DNA of 64,000 nt from Obelidium mucronatum (GCA_025765595.1 JAIVFH010000088.1:62001-126000); one strand, 5' to 3'. Shown: positions 45,039-56,179, counted from the first letter of the stretch. Program-made: numbers and translations. The notes: a model not told the origin generated them from the sequence alone.

Positions 45039-46349
45039 TCAACTCAAAGAGAAATCACGCATCAACTTAAAAAGAGACTCAACTCCAAAGAGGTTCGAAT
45101 AGGCGCAAAATAGTACGCCTCCCAGTTACGCTTAATTGCCTCCACTTCATCCACTGGAACGTCTTCTTGTTTGACTCGAACTCGAACTGCATCATCGAAT
45201 TCGTCCATTGATATCGTGACCAAATTGGATTTGTAGCTTTCTGGCCAGCTTTTCAGCCTCCAAGTAAACACAATTTTGTTGCATGGATTCTGTAAAGAAA
45301 CATCGAGTTCGGAGATGAATGACTGAGGGCAACAACCACACAAAAATTCACACCATCTCACAAAATCGACCAGTGACATTTCCACCAAAGAGCGAATACT
45401 CTTTTCCCGGTTTCGCCATAAAGGCAACCTTGCTGTCTTTGCTCCAGACTTTTACGCGTTCGGGATTCAAAAATGTGTCGTAAATATCACTGGCAGTGCA
45501 AAGAAATTGACTTTCTACTCCTATAGTTGTAGTTCTCGTTTTTTTCGGTGGGAGTGCCGATGTTGCCGCTGCTGATGGGCTTGTTGTCGGGGCCGCCTTG
45601 ACTTGGCTTTTAGGGGTTTGCACTGGGGAACTAGGCACATCCGCAGGAGTACCGGCATTAGATACACTGGGCTGCACTTCATTCAACAAGTTCTTTGAAT
45701 TTTCTGTTTTCTGGAAGAGTTAACATTGGTTGGCATTACAATATTCCAGGTCAATACCATTCAACATGTCTGTTGAAAACGTGTTCAAAATATCCTTCAA
45801 CTTTCCAATGACATGCTTTTCAACTTCTTTGGAAGCAGAACTTTGCTGTTGTTTATTATCGACAGTGATGTAATACTATGTGCAAGAGAAAATCAGACGT
45901 GGCAAAAAGCTGTTGACATCATTACCTCCAATTCGTCCATGTCAGTGTCATGCATAAAGTCGACAATACTTATTTGACCTGAAGCTGGAGATCCCATGGA
46001 ATCGGTTCCTGTTTCAGCACATCCCAGGTTTTAATATCCGAGCGGCTTTGCAAACATAGTCCACACCTTTCCAGGTAACGACAAACTGCAGGTCATATAC
46101 TGTGATCAGCTTCCCTTTTCTTTGGTTGATATCTGCTTGTCCTTCCACGTTAACGACGCTTGTAATCACAAAGCCGTTTCCTGCTTTGATCGATTTGATC
46201 TTGCGAGCCAGGTGTGTTTTGGCCCAAGGCAAGCAGTTCCGTTCAATCCAGTGCCTGTCAAAAGAAAGCATGCTTCTTAAATTAAACAGCTCTTGGGATG
46301 CATCAAAAAATAGTAGTTCAAACCAATTGTTGTGGTTGACAGTGGACAT
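45039..46349 (-). CDS. AHA1: Activator of Hsp90 ATPase (Aha1)
   Basis: Aha1 binds Hsp90 and speeds its ATP cycle. The N-terminal Aha1_N domain is clear after splicing: NNWHWIERNCLPWAK, GNGFVITSVVNVEGQA, KGKLITVYDL. A Ser/Pro/Ala linker (PSSPVQTPKSQVKAAPT) leads to the AHSA1 domain: SDIYDTFLNPERVKVWS, SLFGGNVTGRF, WRLKSWPESYKSNLVTI, RNWEAYYFAPI. Introns at about 46320-46257, 46060-46010, 45925-45880 and others join in frame. The conserved end NLFGVESLF is in the next frame, one base short near 45099, with a stop at 45039-45041; read without that, the stop is at 45062. Either way the protein is near full length. Confidence 0.88.
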
Positions 46350-46423
46350 AATAATGTGTATTTGTTTTCAATTATTTTGAATATGCAGATGCTTTTATTT
46401 TCAATGGACACAATTGACACCTC

Positions 46424-47007
46424 TCATGCCCGAAGCTTCTGACTCTGAGCTTCATATCCGACTCGCCTGATATTTGCAATATCTGTTCTCCCACCTGTAG
46501 TCAGTGTATTTGGAATTCCAGTCCCACATCCATGCGTCTCGCGAACACGATGCGCCACACAATACATTCCTTTACATCCATTGCAGCCAACCAAATAATC
46601 TTTCCGGCACCCCTGTGCTGCGCAGCGTTTGGCCTGCTTCTTGATTCTTGCCTCTTGTTGTAGAGTTAAACAACCATTCTGTATATGCATCTGGACTATT
46701 TCATCGTTTTCTGCTTCAGATCGGTAGATGCTTGTTCCATTCACTGGTTGATGACATTCAGGACACTTTGATGGGGTCGCACTTGATGGAGGAGAACAAC
46801 CCAAATGATCTTTAAAGTCTGGTACAAGTAAAACAAGATTCACCGTTAACAAGGAGGTGAGATTCCACAAAAAAAAAACACTTTTTCAGTTTCACCTTTG
46901 TGTTCTGCACAATAATCACTTGCACACAGCTGGCAATGATAAGGTAAGTAGTCCAGTTGTTTGCAATCTGGTCTTGCGCATTGTTTTCCAACTTGGTAGA
47001 GTTCCAT
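46424..47007 (-). CDS. AN1-type zinc finger protein (ZFAND1/2, Cuz1-like)
   Basis: Two exons. The first AN1 finger reads VGKQCARPDCKQLDYLPYHC, CASDYCAEH; after a 70-nt intron come FKDHLGCS, then CPECHQPVN and the second finger RCAAQGCRKDYLVGC, CKGMYCVAHR, THGC. Two AN1 fingers in tandem are the mark of ZFAND2/Cuz1-type proteins, which link the proteasome and Cdc48/p97 to stress such as arsenite and help clear ubiquitylated proteins. The stop is at 46424; AHA1 starts 74 bp further on the same strand. Divergent from the p62-like gene. Confidence 0.85.
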
Positions 47008-47287
47008 GGTGTTAACTTGGTCTTGGTATAATATCGTCGATTTCTTTTTTTTCGTCCATGGATTGCGCGGCACTGTCTCTATTTATGTGGTGGCACGGAA
47101 TCATGAGAAAATCTTTTTTTTAGGCGATTTCAAACCGGATTTCAAATGCTATTATTACGTGGCCTTCCACGAAATTCCAGGGAATAACGCGCGTACAGAA
47201 TCTTGGAAAAAGATATAAATAGGCAAGGTTTTGATAGACAGTTGAGCAGAAAACAGAATATAAATTGAGAACAACTGAACAAACAAA
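47008..47287. promoter_or_regulatory. 280-bp bidirectional spacer with TATA box toward the p62-like gene
   Basis: TATAAATA at 47214-47221 lies 67 bp before the ATG at 47288 on the plus strand. Immediately before it stands TTCCACGAAATTCCAGGGAA (about 47165), which contains inverted TTCC/GGAA and GAA/TTC units like a heat-shock element (nTTCnnGAAnnTTCn). With AHA1, AN1 and p62-like genes around it, heat or proteotoxic-stress control is plausible. Confidence 0.5.
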
Positions 47288-48379
47288 TGACAACCGAAAG
47301 CCCTGAACCATCCACTGTCGCCGTCAAGATTTCCTCTAATGGCTCCTTGCGCATCGTTGTGCTCTCGGAAGCGGAGCAATCGTCTTGGGATGCCTTTGAA
47401 TCCAAGGTAATTTGAACTGTTGTTTGATCACGTAAACTCAACTGATGAACCATGAATCTGCCAGATCCGAGTGTTATTCGCCGTTCCAGATTCTTCATCC
47501 ATCAGCGTCAGCTACACCGACTCCGACGGAGACACGATCGTGCTAGACACTGACCAAGAATTGGTTGACTTGTTTTCACAACCGGAAAAGCCAACCAGAT
47601 TCACTGTCCAAGTTCGTTCCTCCACTACCTCGGAGAATCACGCGTCGGAATCACAGGGATCGAAGGGAAAGGAGCCTCTCCATGGCACCGGCAGCGAGGG
47701 ACCTTCACCCTCGCAGCGTTGCGACCCCTTCAAAGAGTTGTTTGAAAAGCTTGAACCAATGGTGTCGGAGCTCAATCAAGAAATCAAAGATTCCAAGATT
47801 GGGCCCATCCTGGAAAAGATGGCAGCAGAAGCCCAGAATCATTTCACTGCCAGTCAAGCAGAATCGACAGGTTGTGGCGGTGACAGCAGTTCGTCGTCAT
47901 CCAAGCGTGGTGCATGTGGAATTGATCCTATCGCAAGTGCGTTCCACAAACGCCGGTTCTACGGCGGTGGCTGTGCAGCTCCAATGATGGGTCCTGCAAC
48001 GATTCATCCATACTGGCACCGCCACCATCAAAACCATCCAGAACCTCAAGAACACGGACAGCCCCGCTGGAGAAACATCAACTGCGACGGATGCAACGCA
48101 CAGTCTTTTGCAGGTGCCAGATTCAAGTGCAAAACCTGTGCCGACTTTGACCTCTGTGAAAGCTGCCACGCAACAGCCAAAGACATTCATAACTCGCAGC
48201 ACGAGTTTGAAAACGCGGAGCATCCTTTGGTTACCAAGGAAAAGGAATCCCTGCAAACGCTCTGGGGGATGGGGTTCGCGTGCGAGGAAGAGAGGGGTTT
48301 GGATTTGATTCGGCGGTATGGGGGAAATTTGGATCGCGTTGTGGAGGTCTTGTTGAGAGATGCCGTTGCTCAAGGATGA
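47288..48379 (+). CDS. p62/NBR1-like autophagy receptor (PB1-ZZ-UBA)
   Basis: Two exons (47288-47406 and 47465-48379). The N-terminal PB1 domain shows the acidic OPCA motif YTDSDGDTIVLDTDQEL. A linker with a Gly/Ser/His-rich part follows. The ZZ zinc finger reads INCDGCNAQSFAGARFKC, CADFDLCESCH, HEFE. The C-terminal UBA domain reads LQTLWGMGFACEEERGLDL and GNLDRVVEVLLRD. This order is that of SQSTM1/p62 and NBR1 (without the FW domain), receptors that carry ubiquitylated cargo to autophagosomes. The protein is about 344 residues. An acidic LIR motif is not obvious. Confidence 0.88.
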
Positions 48380-48526
48380 GCTTTCAATGCATGTCTTTCT
48401 TAACTTGAGATTTTTTCTTTTTGAGAAAAACGGATACTTGAAAGAGGCAGATGTTGGAGAAAGCAAATAGTCAAATAAATTAGGTTTTAATTACTTGCGA
48501 GAAATCCGATACTACTCGGGCACCTA

Positions 48527-48640
48527 CTGGAGTCAACGTTTTATTGTTCCACCTTGCTGCTGAGAGTTACCTACGGGTGCTGAGAGTTACCTTCTGGAGT
48601 CAACGTTTTAGTGTTCCTGCTTGCTGCTGAGAGTTATCAT
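48527..48640 (+). repeat. Short tandem repeat, about 67-bp period
   Basis: CTGGAGTCAACGTTTTA occurs at 48527 and 48594, each followed by TTGTTCC or GTGTTCC and TTGCTGCTGAGAGTTA; the last word also occurs a third time as GTGCTGAGAGTTACC. A looser copy (GCTGGAGTCAAACAG) lies near 49040. Confidence 0.6.
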
Positions 48641-48736
48641 ACTTATATCAAGAGGGAAGGCACCGCGGCAGAACTGGGGTGAAAGGTCATAAAATCTTAG
48701 GCTTATCTAGGACTATTCGTACTGTTATATTCGACC

Positions 48737-48818
48737 GTGCAGATGGCCGAGCGGTCTAAGGCGCTGCACTCAAGTTGCAGTCTAGTAATAGGCGTGGGTT
48801 CGAATCCCACTCTGCTCA
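48737..48818 (+). tRNA. tRNA-Leu (CAA)
   Basis: An 82-nt class II tRNA: TGGCCGAGCGGTCTAAGGCG, anticodon stem CTGCA/TGCAG with loop CTCAAGT (anticodon CAA), variable arm TCTAGTAATAGGC and T arm GTGGGTTCGAATCCCAC. The acceptor pairs six of seven; position 2 is a T-T mismatch. No intron. Confidence 0.85.
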
Positions 48819-48910
48819 TCGCTTTTAGCGGCTTGGTGCTCCGTTTTTGTGCTCAGCTTGGCACTTAAGCTCACGTAAGAGATTGGAAAAGGCGGAAGCG
48901 GACGAGAAAA

Positions 48911-48984
48911 AGGGCCCCACCGGGAATTGAACCCGGGGCCTCTCGCACCCAAAGCGAGAATCATACTACTAGACCATAGGGCCC
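48911..48984 (-). tRNA. tRNA-Pro (TGG)
   Basis: Minus-strand cloverleaf: acceptor GGGCCCT/GGGGCCC, anticodon loop TTTGGGT (anticodon TGG) in a CTCGC/GCGAG stem, T arm CCGGGTTCAATTCCCGG. It lies 93 bp from tRNA-Leu in opposite orientation. Confidence 0.88.
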
Positions 48985-49609
48985 TACATTTCTTTAGAAC
49001 TGGTACTCAACTTAATGCTCCTTGTGTTTCATCCTGCTGGCTGGAGTCAAACAGCTACTTCAGGAGACTGTTGATGGTTGAATATTCCTGCTCATGTAAA
49101 ATCCAACCAGCATCAGCACTACAAACAGTATACAACATCAGGAAGGACTATCAGTGAGCAAAAATCAAGGGAATAAGCCACATGCATGACAGATTCTTAC
49201 CTATTGAAACAAAACAAGGCAAGGAACTGCAGAGAGAGACTTACTTTACTGATTTTTGAAAAGTGATGAATACATTCAAGTTGTCTATTAACTACTGTAC
49301 GGTGGTCCGTACGCCCCTGCAAAATTTCACAAAACACAAAAAAAAAACTGACCAATCAGAAACTGACCAATCAGAAACTGACCAATCAGAAAATGGTCAA
49401 GAAAACAGGAAAGGCCAAACCAACTTTATTTTCGCTACCCATCACCAATATTTAACACATTTAATAACAGCCATAGTGTGTAATCTCGTCCCGTGGCTCT
49501 CTGCCATCAAAGTATCCAAGGAACCTTCTGCTCCCACTATATCTCTGTTTAGAGACATGATAGTGGCAGTTCAACCAACCATCCCCGATTGGGGACAATT
49601 GGTAACACA

Positions 49610-50236
49610 AAGGTTCCTTGGATATTGGGAAGGGTCACGCTGTCATGGGCAAGATGCCAAAGAGACCAACCAGAGCGTCACTAGCAATGAAGCAAAGTGT
49701 CAACCTGACAATAACAAAGTTAAATAGACGGCAGCAACAAAAAGAAAGTCCCAAGTACTTACGGACCGAAAGGGACGGGCCTCAAAGGTTGTCTGAGTAA
49801 CGCAGTTTGTAGTGGTAAGCCTTGTAGTGGGAGGTACAGTAGTAGCGGATCCGTCCGCCTGGCTGGTAGCGTCAGGAGCGTGGCTAAACATCACCCCCTT
49901 CGAGATCCATAGGTGGTAAATATGATCAGCAGCCGCAGCATCAAGAGCCTGAACAGCAAAAAAGAGGCACAGGGAAAATGCTAATGGCAGTGTTAAAAGT
50001 GCTATTCCAGTGAAAGCAGTTGAATGTGAAAATAAAGTCCGGATAGCACTTACACTGCAGCGGCAGCGTCGACAGGCCCAATACGCCAAATAGAGCCATA
50101 GCGGAGGCTCTGGACAGCGTGACTGGAACTAAAAGTGCTAGATATCACTGTTAGAGAGTGTTGGCAGCGAAAATAAAGTCGGGTTAGCACTTACACCGCA
50201 GCGGCAGCGTCGACGGCTATACGATGTCAATGGAGG
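49610..50236 (-). other. Possible spliced small gene of TIR element, copy 1
   Basis: On the minus strand from the ATG at about 50229 (MPPLTSYS) there are successive GTAAGT donors and CAG acceptors: an exon TLSRASAMALFG, then LDAAAADHIYHLWISKGVMF and PTTRLTTTNCVTQTTFEARP before another GTAAGT. The exon edge word CGTCGACGCTGCCGCTGC followed by GT-GTAAGT occurs twice, so an exon-intron border has been duplicated. The exons do not all join in one frame, so coding is unproven. Confidence 0.3.
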
Positions 50237-50239
50237 CAT

Positions 50240-50458
50240 ATGAACGACGTTAGGCGACGATGCCGTTGGCCAGGAGAGCGGGACACGAGATATGTCCTGC
50301 TGGCAGGTCGGGTTGGCAGTGGCAAGACCTTTGACAGCAGCTGCCGCGGGTATCGGCTCTATGAGCGAAGCAAGAGACCGTGGCTACTGGGACTGGAGGT
50401 GGTGGGTAGCGGCGGTAGTTGTTTGGTTGGTTGGGAGTTGCGTTTCATGTTTTTTTGA
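50240..50458 (+). other. Small conserved ORF with a Walker A-like motif, TIR copy 1
   Basis: 72 residues, MNDVRRRCRWPGERDTRYVL then LAGRVGSGKTF. GRVGSGKT fits the P-loop pattern GxxxxGK[ST]. The same frame is kept in the other copy (59750-59968) with only a few changes, so it may be under selection or simply young. No Walker B is seen and 72 residues are too few for a P-loop domain on its own. Confidence 0.35.
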
Positions 50459-50562
50459 CCTTTTTCTGATTGGTCGGTTTCTGATTGGTCAGTTTCTGAT
50501 TGGTCAGTTGTTTTTTGTGTTTTGTGAAATTTTGCAGGGGCGTACGGACCACCGTACTACTG

Positions 50563-52041
50563 AGTATATCTACAAAATAAGAGTTTAGATATAGATGACA
50601 GTATCTTCCTTACTGGTGTTTCTGAATCAACATGAATGATGGCAAGTCCCACCTGAGCTGCCACTTCACTGCAAAAATCAATACTGGGATAGCAATAAGG
50701 TGCAAAAGGACAGGGTTAGGTCGGGGCTGGTGTTCCTCACATCTTTGGGGGTTTCCCTGAGCCCCGAGGGGCAACCCTTGGGGCTATGGCTTACCTCTGG
50801 AGTTGTGTGCATTTTTGTCAACTTTTTCTTTTATTCTTTTGATAAAGTAAATAAAGCAGAAATAATAAAAATTTAGAAGAGAACTGGCAAGCTACCCACA
50901 AACTGTCATTATGAAGCCTGTAAGTCATGAATTTTTTCACTAAAAAGTCACTCATATTAACCATTTTTGCATACAAGGGAGCGTGGGGTTTGTGGGGTGT
51001 GGTTTGAGCTGACCCCTGCCCTGAACCCTGGAGCATTGGGGCAGGGGTACCCCCACCCTGTTCTCACCTTAGATAGCAACAACTTGTGCCACTCCTTTTT
51101 TGATTCCGTGTTCATTCTTTGCAACAACCTCTTTTGTTGCTCTGGCTGCACATGTCCATCGGAATGTACTCCATTGGAAGAGCACATAGTTTTGACACAT
51201 ACTCTAAGTTAAGTTCCAAATAAATGATATTCTGCACTGTATTGATACTTGAGATCAAACTTTGACTTAAATGTGGCCAACCACAGAATCAAGCCATGAC
51301 AGATAATAATAATACCAGTGATGTTGAGCATCATCGCAAAAATTTCCTTAGGCTTTTTGAGCCAGAAGGGGAGCCTGAGCTGAGGGTGCAAATTGAGAGT
51401 AGATGTAGTGGGGAAAATAAAAGGCTACTTTATTGTTCATCTTCACTAAAATGTCTGTTGGTAAATTACCACCAATTAAGGTGCACAAATGGCAACTTTC
51501 TTTGTTGACCAAGATGGTTGCCAGATTTGCAACTAATTTAGTCCAGGTTTATGCCAGGAGTACAATGGTAAACAGTTGCCACTTTAGACCTCTAAAATGC
51601 CCATTTTTTGTCTTAAATTTTGTCATGAAAGTCCAGCCACCAACTTTGGTGCAAAAGCACCATCAAAACTCACAGAGAATTTTCGACAAAGATAAAGTAA
51701 AGAAATGCATTGCCTTCAATGGGAAAAAGTAGAAATAAAGGATTCAAAAAAGACCCCACTGGGGATTGAGCCATGAACCGCATGTATAGCATCCGCATCA
51801 TTGACAACTCCACTACATAGTATACAAACACCAGTAGAATGCAAATTATTAAATTCAATATTTATTTAACAATTTATGTACTGTACAACAGCTCAGATCC
51901 CCCAAATTTAAGAGGGTACCTAAGCAACTAATTTGGTAGGCTTCTTTACAAAACATAAACACACTTGCATAAAATAGACACAAGGTAATAAAACAGGTGG
52001 GACTTTTGGTCAACCAACTGCCCCAACCGCCCCACAGCTGC
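50563..52041. other. Gene-poor stretch with possible tRNA pseudogene
   Basis: No host gene recognised. At 51755-51826 (minus) a sequence begins GTAGTGGAGTTGTCAATGA and ends GGCTCAATCCCCAGTGGGGTC with TTTTTT after it. It resembles a worn tRNA with A- and B-box-like parts, but no full cloverleaf forms. G-rich runs around 50720-50790 and 50990-51060 share CCCTTGGGG and GGGGCAGGGG words. Confidence 0.35.
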
Positions 52042-52330
52042 AACCCGTTACAAATAACAGCGATTTTGAGGCTGGGGAGGAAACGGGGTCAAGATGCACC
52101 AAGTGCAAGTCCACCCTGCCCCGTCTGCGATCCACCAAAGTCAAACGTTCAAGCGCAAGCACCCAGAAAGCGACCGCCCCTGGCTGCAACGCGTTACGAA
52201 TAACGGCGATTTTGGGGCCAGGGAGGAAACGGGGTCAAGATGCACAAAGCGCAAGTCCACCCCGCCCCGTCTGCGATCCAACAAAGTCAAACATTCAAGT
52301 GCAAGCACCCGGAAAGCGACCGCCCTGAGG
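52042..52330 (+). repeat. Tandem repeat of about 155 bp, two copies
   Basis: CAACCCGTTACAAATAACAG at about 52040 and CAACGCGTTACGAATAACGG at about 52188 start two units that run through GAGGAAACGGGGTCAAGATG and CCCCGTCTGCGATCCA to GCGACCGCCC. Identity is high (roughly 9 of 10). Open frames run through both units, for example TGSRCTKCKSTLPRLRS, but no known domain was recognised. Confidence 0.7.
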
Positions 52331-55300
52331 CGGTAGGCAGCGTTTGGGATCAAATTGGGTAGCTAAGCCTCTTAGATTGCAAAGCTGCCCACCGTCTGCA
52401 ATTGATATGGGTAGCTACTCCGTCTCAATCGCAAACACATCCAGGGCAGTCCAGTTCTGTTATAAACTAAAGCAGATGGTTAGCAGAGTAAATAATTAAC
52501 AGTTTAGTTACGGCAATAGAGACGTTCCTCCAAGGTCTTCTGCAATCAAATATCCAGAGAGAAACACCAATGAACTGAGAGAGAGAGAGATAGAGAGTGT
52601 GTGTGTGTTAGAGAGAAAGCCAACGAGCGCCACTCTAGAGAAGCGGGCTCGCCGGCTGCGCAGCATAACCCGACGTCTGCACCACCGCTTAGAGCGATGT
52701 TAGCGGGTAGAGGATAGAATATACCAGATAAACTCTGCGTGTGGGAAGCAGGCTCATTGGCTGTGCAGCATGACCCAAATTCTGCAGCCACCACCCCATA
52801 CAAGTTGGAGTGATGTTGGCGGGTGGAAGGGGGGAAAAAAAGCAAAATTATTTTTTGCAATCGGGGAAAATAATAAAATAAATTACAGCACTTTTTAATT
52901 CTGCATGGCTTCAGAAAATATAAGGGGATGGCTCATTTGGAAAGTACCTCACAAATTTCATCTAAAAAAGAACTTAAGTATTGTCCCAACTCAGCCTCCA
53001 CAACTCACGTTGGTTCTCCAGCGTTTTGGAAACATGAAGCAGGTAAGGGATGTGCTCAAACTTTCATTGCCTTTCTTTTTTTTTTGTTAGCCTTATGTTC
53101 CATAGCTTCACAGCCTATCTAGCTGTGTTTGTTTCAAAGGGTGGTAAGTTTCAACTTTCTACATTTGATACTCTGGTTCTGCTAATGGGATCAAATGCTC
53201 ACATTAGACCTAAACTCCCAAATTAACTTTAGACTGCCAAAAAGGGGGCCAAAGGATTTCATGCTTGTTTTAAGCTGGTTTGTGTCTACCTTTTGTCTGT
53301 TCTCTGCTTTTGCTCTGCCGTCTCATTCCTTTATTTTGGTTCTCTAGCTTTGACGTGCTGCCCCAAAGCAAGCAAGCACTAAAATGTTGATATTAGGGAA
53401 ACGGTTGTATCTCAGGTTTGAGTGAGCAGGGGTAATTCCCACCCTGTGCTAGCCTGCCTATGCAAAACATTTTTAGCTATAATGTCTGATTTCACCAATA
53501 AATTTTGCATATCTGCTCCTTCAATTAATTTTCAACCGAGTAAAAACAAACCCACACTTGAACCACACTGCAAAATAACAGCAAAAGAGATATTTGGCTC
53601 CTAACCAGTTGTATTGCCATTTTTGGCAGCAGACAATCATTTGAGCCAGAACTGGCTTCAATATTCCTTCTGCTGCCATGCGGTATTTTTACCTAAATTA
53701 TTCCTTTGTTGCTGGTTCAGTGCCAAAGATCTGTCTTGGTGCAATTACCTGACTTTGCCACATTTTTATAACATTAGCATTTTTATGTAAATTTTTTCTT
53801 TTCCCCTTTTTATGCCATTTCCCCTCCTTCGTCATAGGGTATCTCCCAAAGTTGCCAACCATTCAACGCTGACCTTGGTTTGTCAAATTTTCAAAATTTT
53901 CAAAAGCAATTTTTTGCAATGATTGACTGTTGTTTGGAAATGTGTTTCAAATTGATGTTGCGCATTGACTGTTGTCTGGAAGTGTGTTTCAAATTTACAC
54001 TGAGCTTCAGCCAGAAACAATGTTGGGTTTTCCTTCCAGAAATCCACCAGCCATGGAAGTCTTTCAACTCCAAATGTAAGAAACACTGGCATTTAATAAG
54101 GGCAATCCTAATGTTGATGTTAAAAATGCTCAGCTATTAGAAAAAGAGAGAGGAGGAGGAAAATGGCGCAGGTTGACTGTGGACCAGTTCGAAATGGTCA
54201 CAGGGCCAGTCCAAATAAGATAGAAAATCTGACAAAGAAAAGAAATAAACTAAGTATTCTGCATCTGACATAACGCAAAAATCTGTTGAATAAATAGCCA
54301 TTGAGTCAACTATCTCACTTCAAGATGGCTCTGATTTTTCAGAATGTGCTCTTAATGACTTCCGTTAGAAAAGCTACCTGCTGTCCAACATACCCACTCC
54401 CATATTCCCCACCATTCTTCAGTTTATTTTGTTTTGCTTATGTTGTGCAATAGGTAGAAGTTAAATTGGGTGGAAGCAACACCCATTGTGGAGAGTCGTT
54501 GTGTAAACCAACGGAAAGAAGTATTTTAGAGCCGTTTATAGTCAATATTTATTCACATTTATTACTTTGTTTTATCGTTATTGAAAAGTTGAATAAATTG
54601 TCAGTTGTTGGCCATCGAAGCAAACACGTTTATAACAATCAAACCTATCTACCAGCACAACTTACTTCGGATCGTTTGTATCTGCACATACTTAACTCGC
54701 TGAAACCAGTCACCTGCCGGGTTTTGTAAAAAAACAGCAAACAATTTAGAAATTGTAGGAAGCAAACTTTTGGGAAGTGTATCTGTTGCTTTTAACACAG
54801 TCACAAGGAACCTCATCATGAACGAGAATCATAAAAAACAATACTTTAATGCGACTCAAGAACCAGCAATTTGTTTGGTGTAGCAATTGAGGTGAGTTCC
54901 AGAAGTTTGCTACCTCAGATTCTTGAATATCTGCTAACAAGGCTTCCGTTTTGATTGCAGTTGCTTTTTTGTTGTCATTGCTGTCATCGCATTGTTCATC
55001 TGCAAGCTGGGCAAGTTCAGCGCTTCTGGTCTTCAGCTTCATGGAATCCACTGACAATGCCAGTTGGCTTTGATCATAGCCGCCAAGCCAATGTATTGGG
55101 ATCTTGGTTTGACACTTGTTTGCTTGTACCTGTTTAGAAGTAAGTGGGTGATTTTCAGTTATGCGTTGTTGACTCAGATATTCTTCATACCATTTCCCAA
55201 GCCGCAATCTCTTGCGTGGTGAAAAAACAGAGGCACCACGTCATCAAATACGGTTTTTTCAAGAGGCAACACGGTTTTTGGCGGCTTTGGGGACTTGGTT

Positions 55301-55623
55301 GGTTTCTTTGCGGATATTTTTAAGAGAAGTTGAAGAACTTCCAAGCAGAGGACGGATCTTTTATTTGAATATGAATTGCAAATAATTTCATAATGACTTT
55401 TACCTCATACACTGTAAAATTCATCACTATTTATTGTTTATCTATTGTTGATGGATGTGCGGTAAAATCCGGCACATGTCTAGTATTTAAGTTTTCAGCA
55501 TTATGCCTTTATCTAGCTTAAATAATTCTTGAGTATTCCTTGGAGGTCGGTCGCAGACTGCCAGATCTATGCCGGACAAAAATATCCACCAACACTATCT
55601 TTTCGAATCACATAAGGGCAAAA
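52331..55623. other. Gene-poor stretch, no host gene seen
   Basis: A GA/GT microsatellite lies at 52576-52612. The minus frame at 54746-55207 (KWYEEYLSQQRITENHPLT, LADEQCDDSNDNKK) is the only longer one that looks protein-like; it may belong to a mobile element but no motif was recognised. The rest is AT-rich and unassigned. Confidence 0.35.
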
Positions 55624-55697
55624 TGTTTCCGCCCGGGTTCGAACCGGGGACCACCAGTGTGTTAGACTGGTGTGATAACCAACTACACCACGGAAAC
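55624..55697 (-). tRNA. tRNA-Val (AAC)
   Basis: Minus-strand cloverleaf: acceptor GTTTCCG/CGGAAAC, D arm TGGTGTAGTTGGTTATCAC, anticodon loop CTAACAC (anticodon AAC) in a CCAGT/ACTGG stem, T arm CCCGGTTCGAACCCGGG. Its 5' end is duplicated at about 56158-56178. Confidence 0.9.
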
Positions 55698-55854
55698 ATA
55701 TTACTCTGGTAAGTCATTAATATTTATAATACTAATTAGGGCAAACTTCCCTCCGCACTGACGAAATCCTGAATTTTGATTTTGCAGAACTGGGAACTTA
55801 AACGTGTATCATAATCGGTAGGTGACGCAGCACCGGACGATCACAGCCACTAGA

Positions 55855-56101
55855 TGTTGTATGGCTAAGAGGCAGCTTATGACTCTCAGGGGAAGGGGCG
55901 GTGGACGTCGCTCGCGCACGAGCTTACTTCCGCAGAAGCAACAAGGGTGAAGTATCGTGCACACGCACACTTCTCCGCATGTTTGTCCCCTTTCCGGTGA
56001 AGGACATTTCCTCCTATTTATACCTTCAGAACTCTGAAACACAGGGGTGTTTCCTAAGAGCTCTAAGGCCATGCTCCGCACGCCTACAGATTCTAACAAC
56101 A
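55855..56101 (+). mobile_element. Solo-LTR-like repeat upstream of tRNA-Val (copy 2)
   Basis: The segment begins TGTTGT and ends ACAACA, perfect 6-bp inverted ends of retroviral LTR type, and is 247 bp long. The inner part matches the repeat at 38113-38345. It carries TTTATACC near 56018 as a possible TATA. No matching 5-bp target duplication was found. Both copies lie 5' of a tRNA gene, as expected for elements that target Pol III promoters. Confidence 0.55.
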
Positions 56102-56155
56102 TGTCCAGTTGACTCTCTTACTGCTGCTTCTATTGGAGTCGCACCTATGATATTG

Positions 56156-56179
56156 ACAACCAACTACACCACGGAAACT
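56156..56179 (-). pseudogene. tRNA-Val 5' fragment
   Basis: AACCAACTACACCACGGAAAC repeats the first 21 nt of the tRNA-Val gene at 55677-55697 in the same orientation. The rest of the tRNA is absent. It lies about 60 bp beyond the LTR-like repeat. Confidence 0.7.

Larger units (their letters stand above)
49298..50556. mobile_element. TIR DNA transposon, copy 1 (1,259 bp, 6-bp TSD)
   Basis: The ends are long inverted repeats of about 110 bp: TACGGTGGTCCGTACGCCCC at the left and its reverse complement at the right, each followed inward by three copies of CTGACCAATCAGAAA. The target duplication is CTACTG (49292-49297 and 50557-50562). A second, inverted copy lies at 59652. Six-base duplications are known for a few superfamilies such as IS3EU and Dada; I see no transposase motif, so it may be non-autonomous. 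Inside are two divergent small gene-like frames, listed separately. Confidence 0.85.

Noticed and set aside
48500..48640. A CRISPR-like array
   Set aside because: The repeats are imperfect, about 67 bp apart with no spacer structure, and the genome is eukaryotic.
51755..51826. A full tRNA gene
   Set aside because: A- and B-box-like words and a T run are present, but acceptor and anticodon stems do not pair. Kept only as a possible pseudogene.
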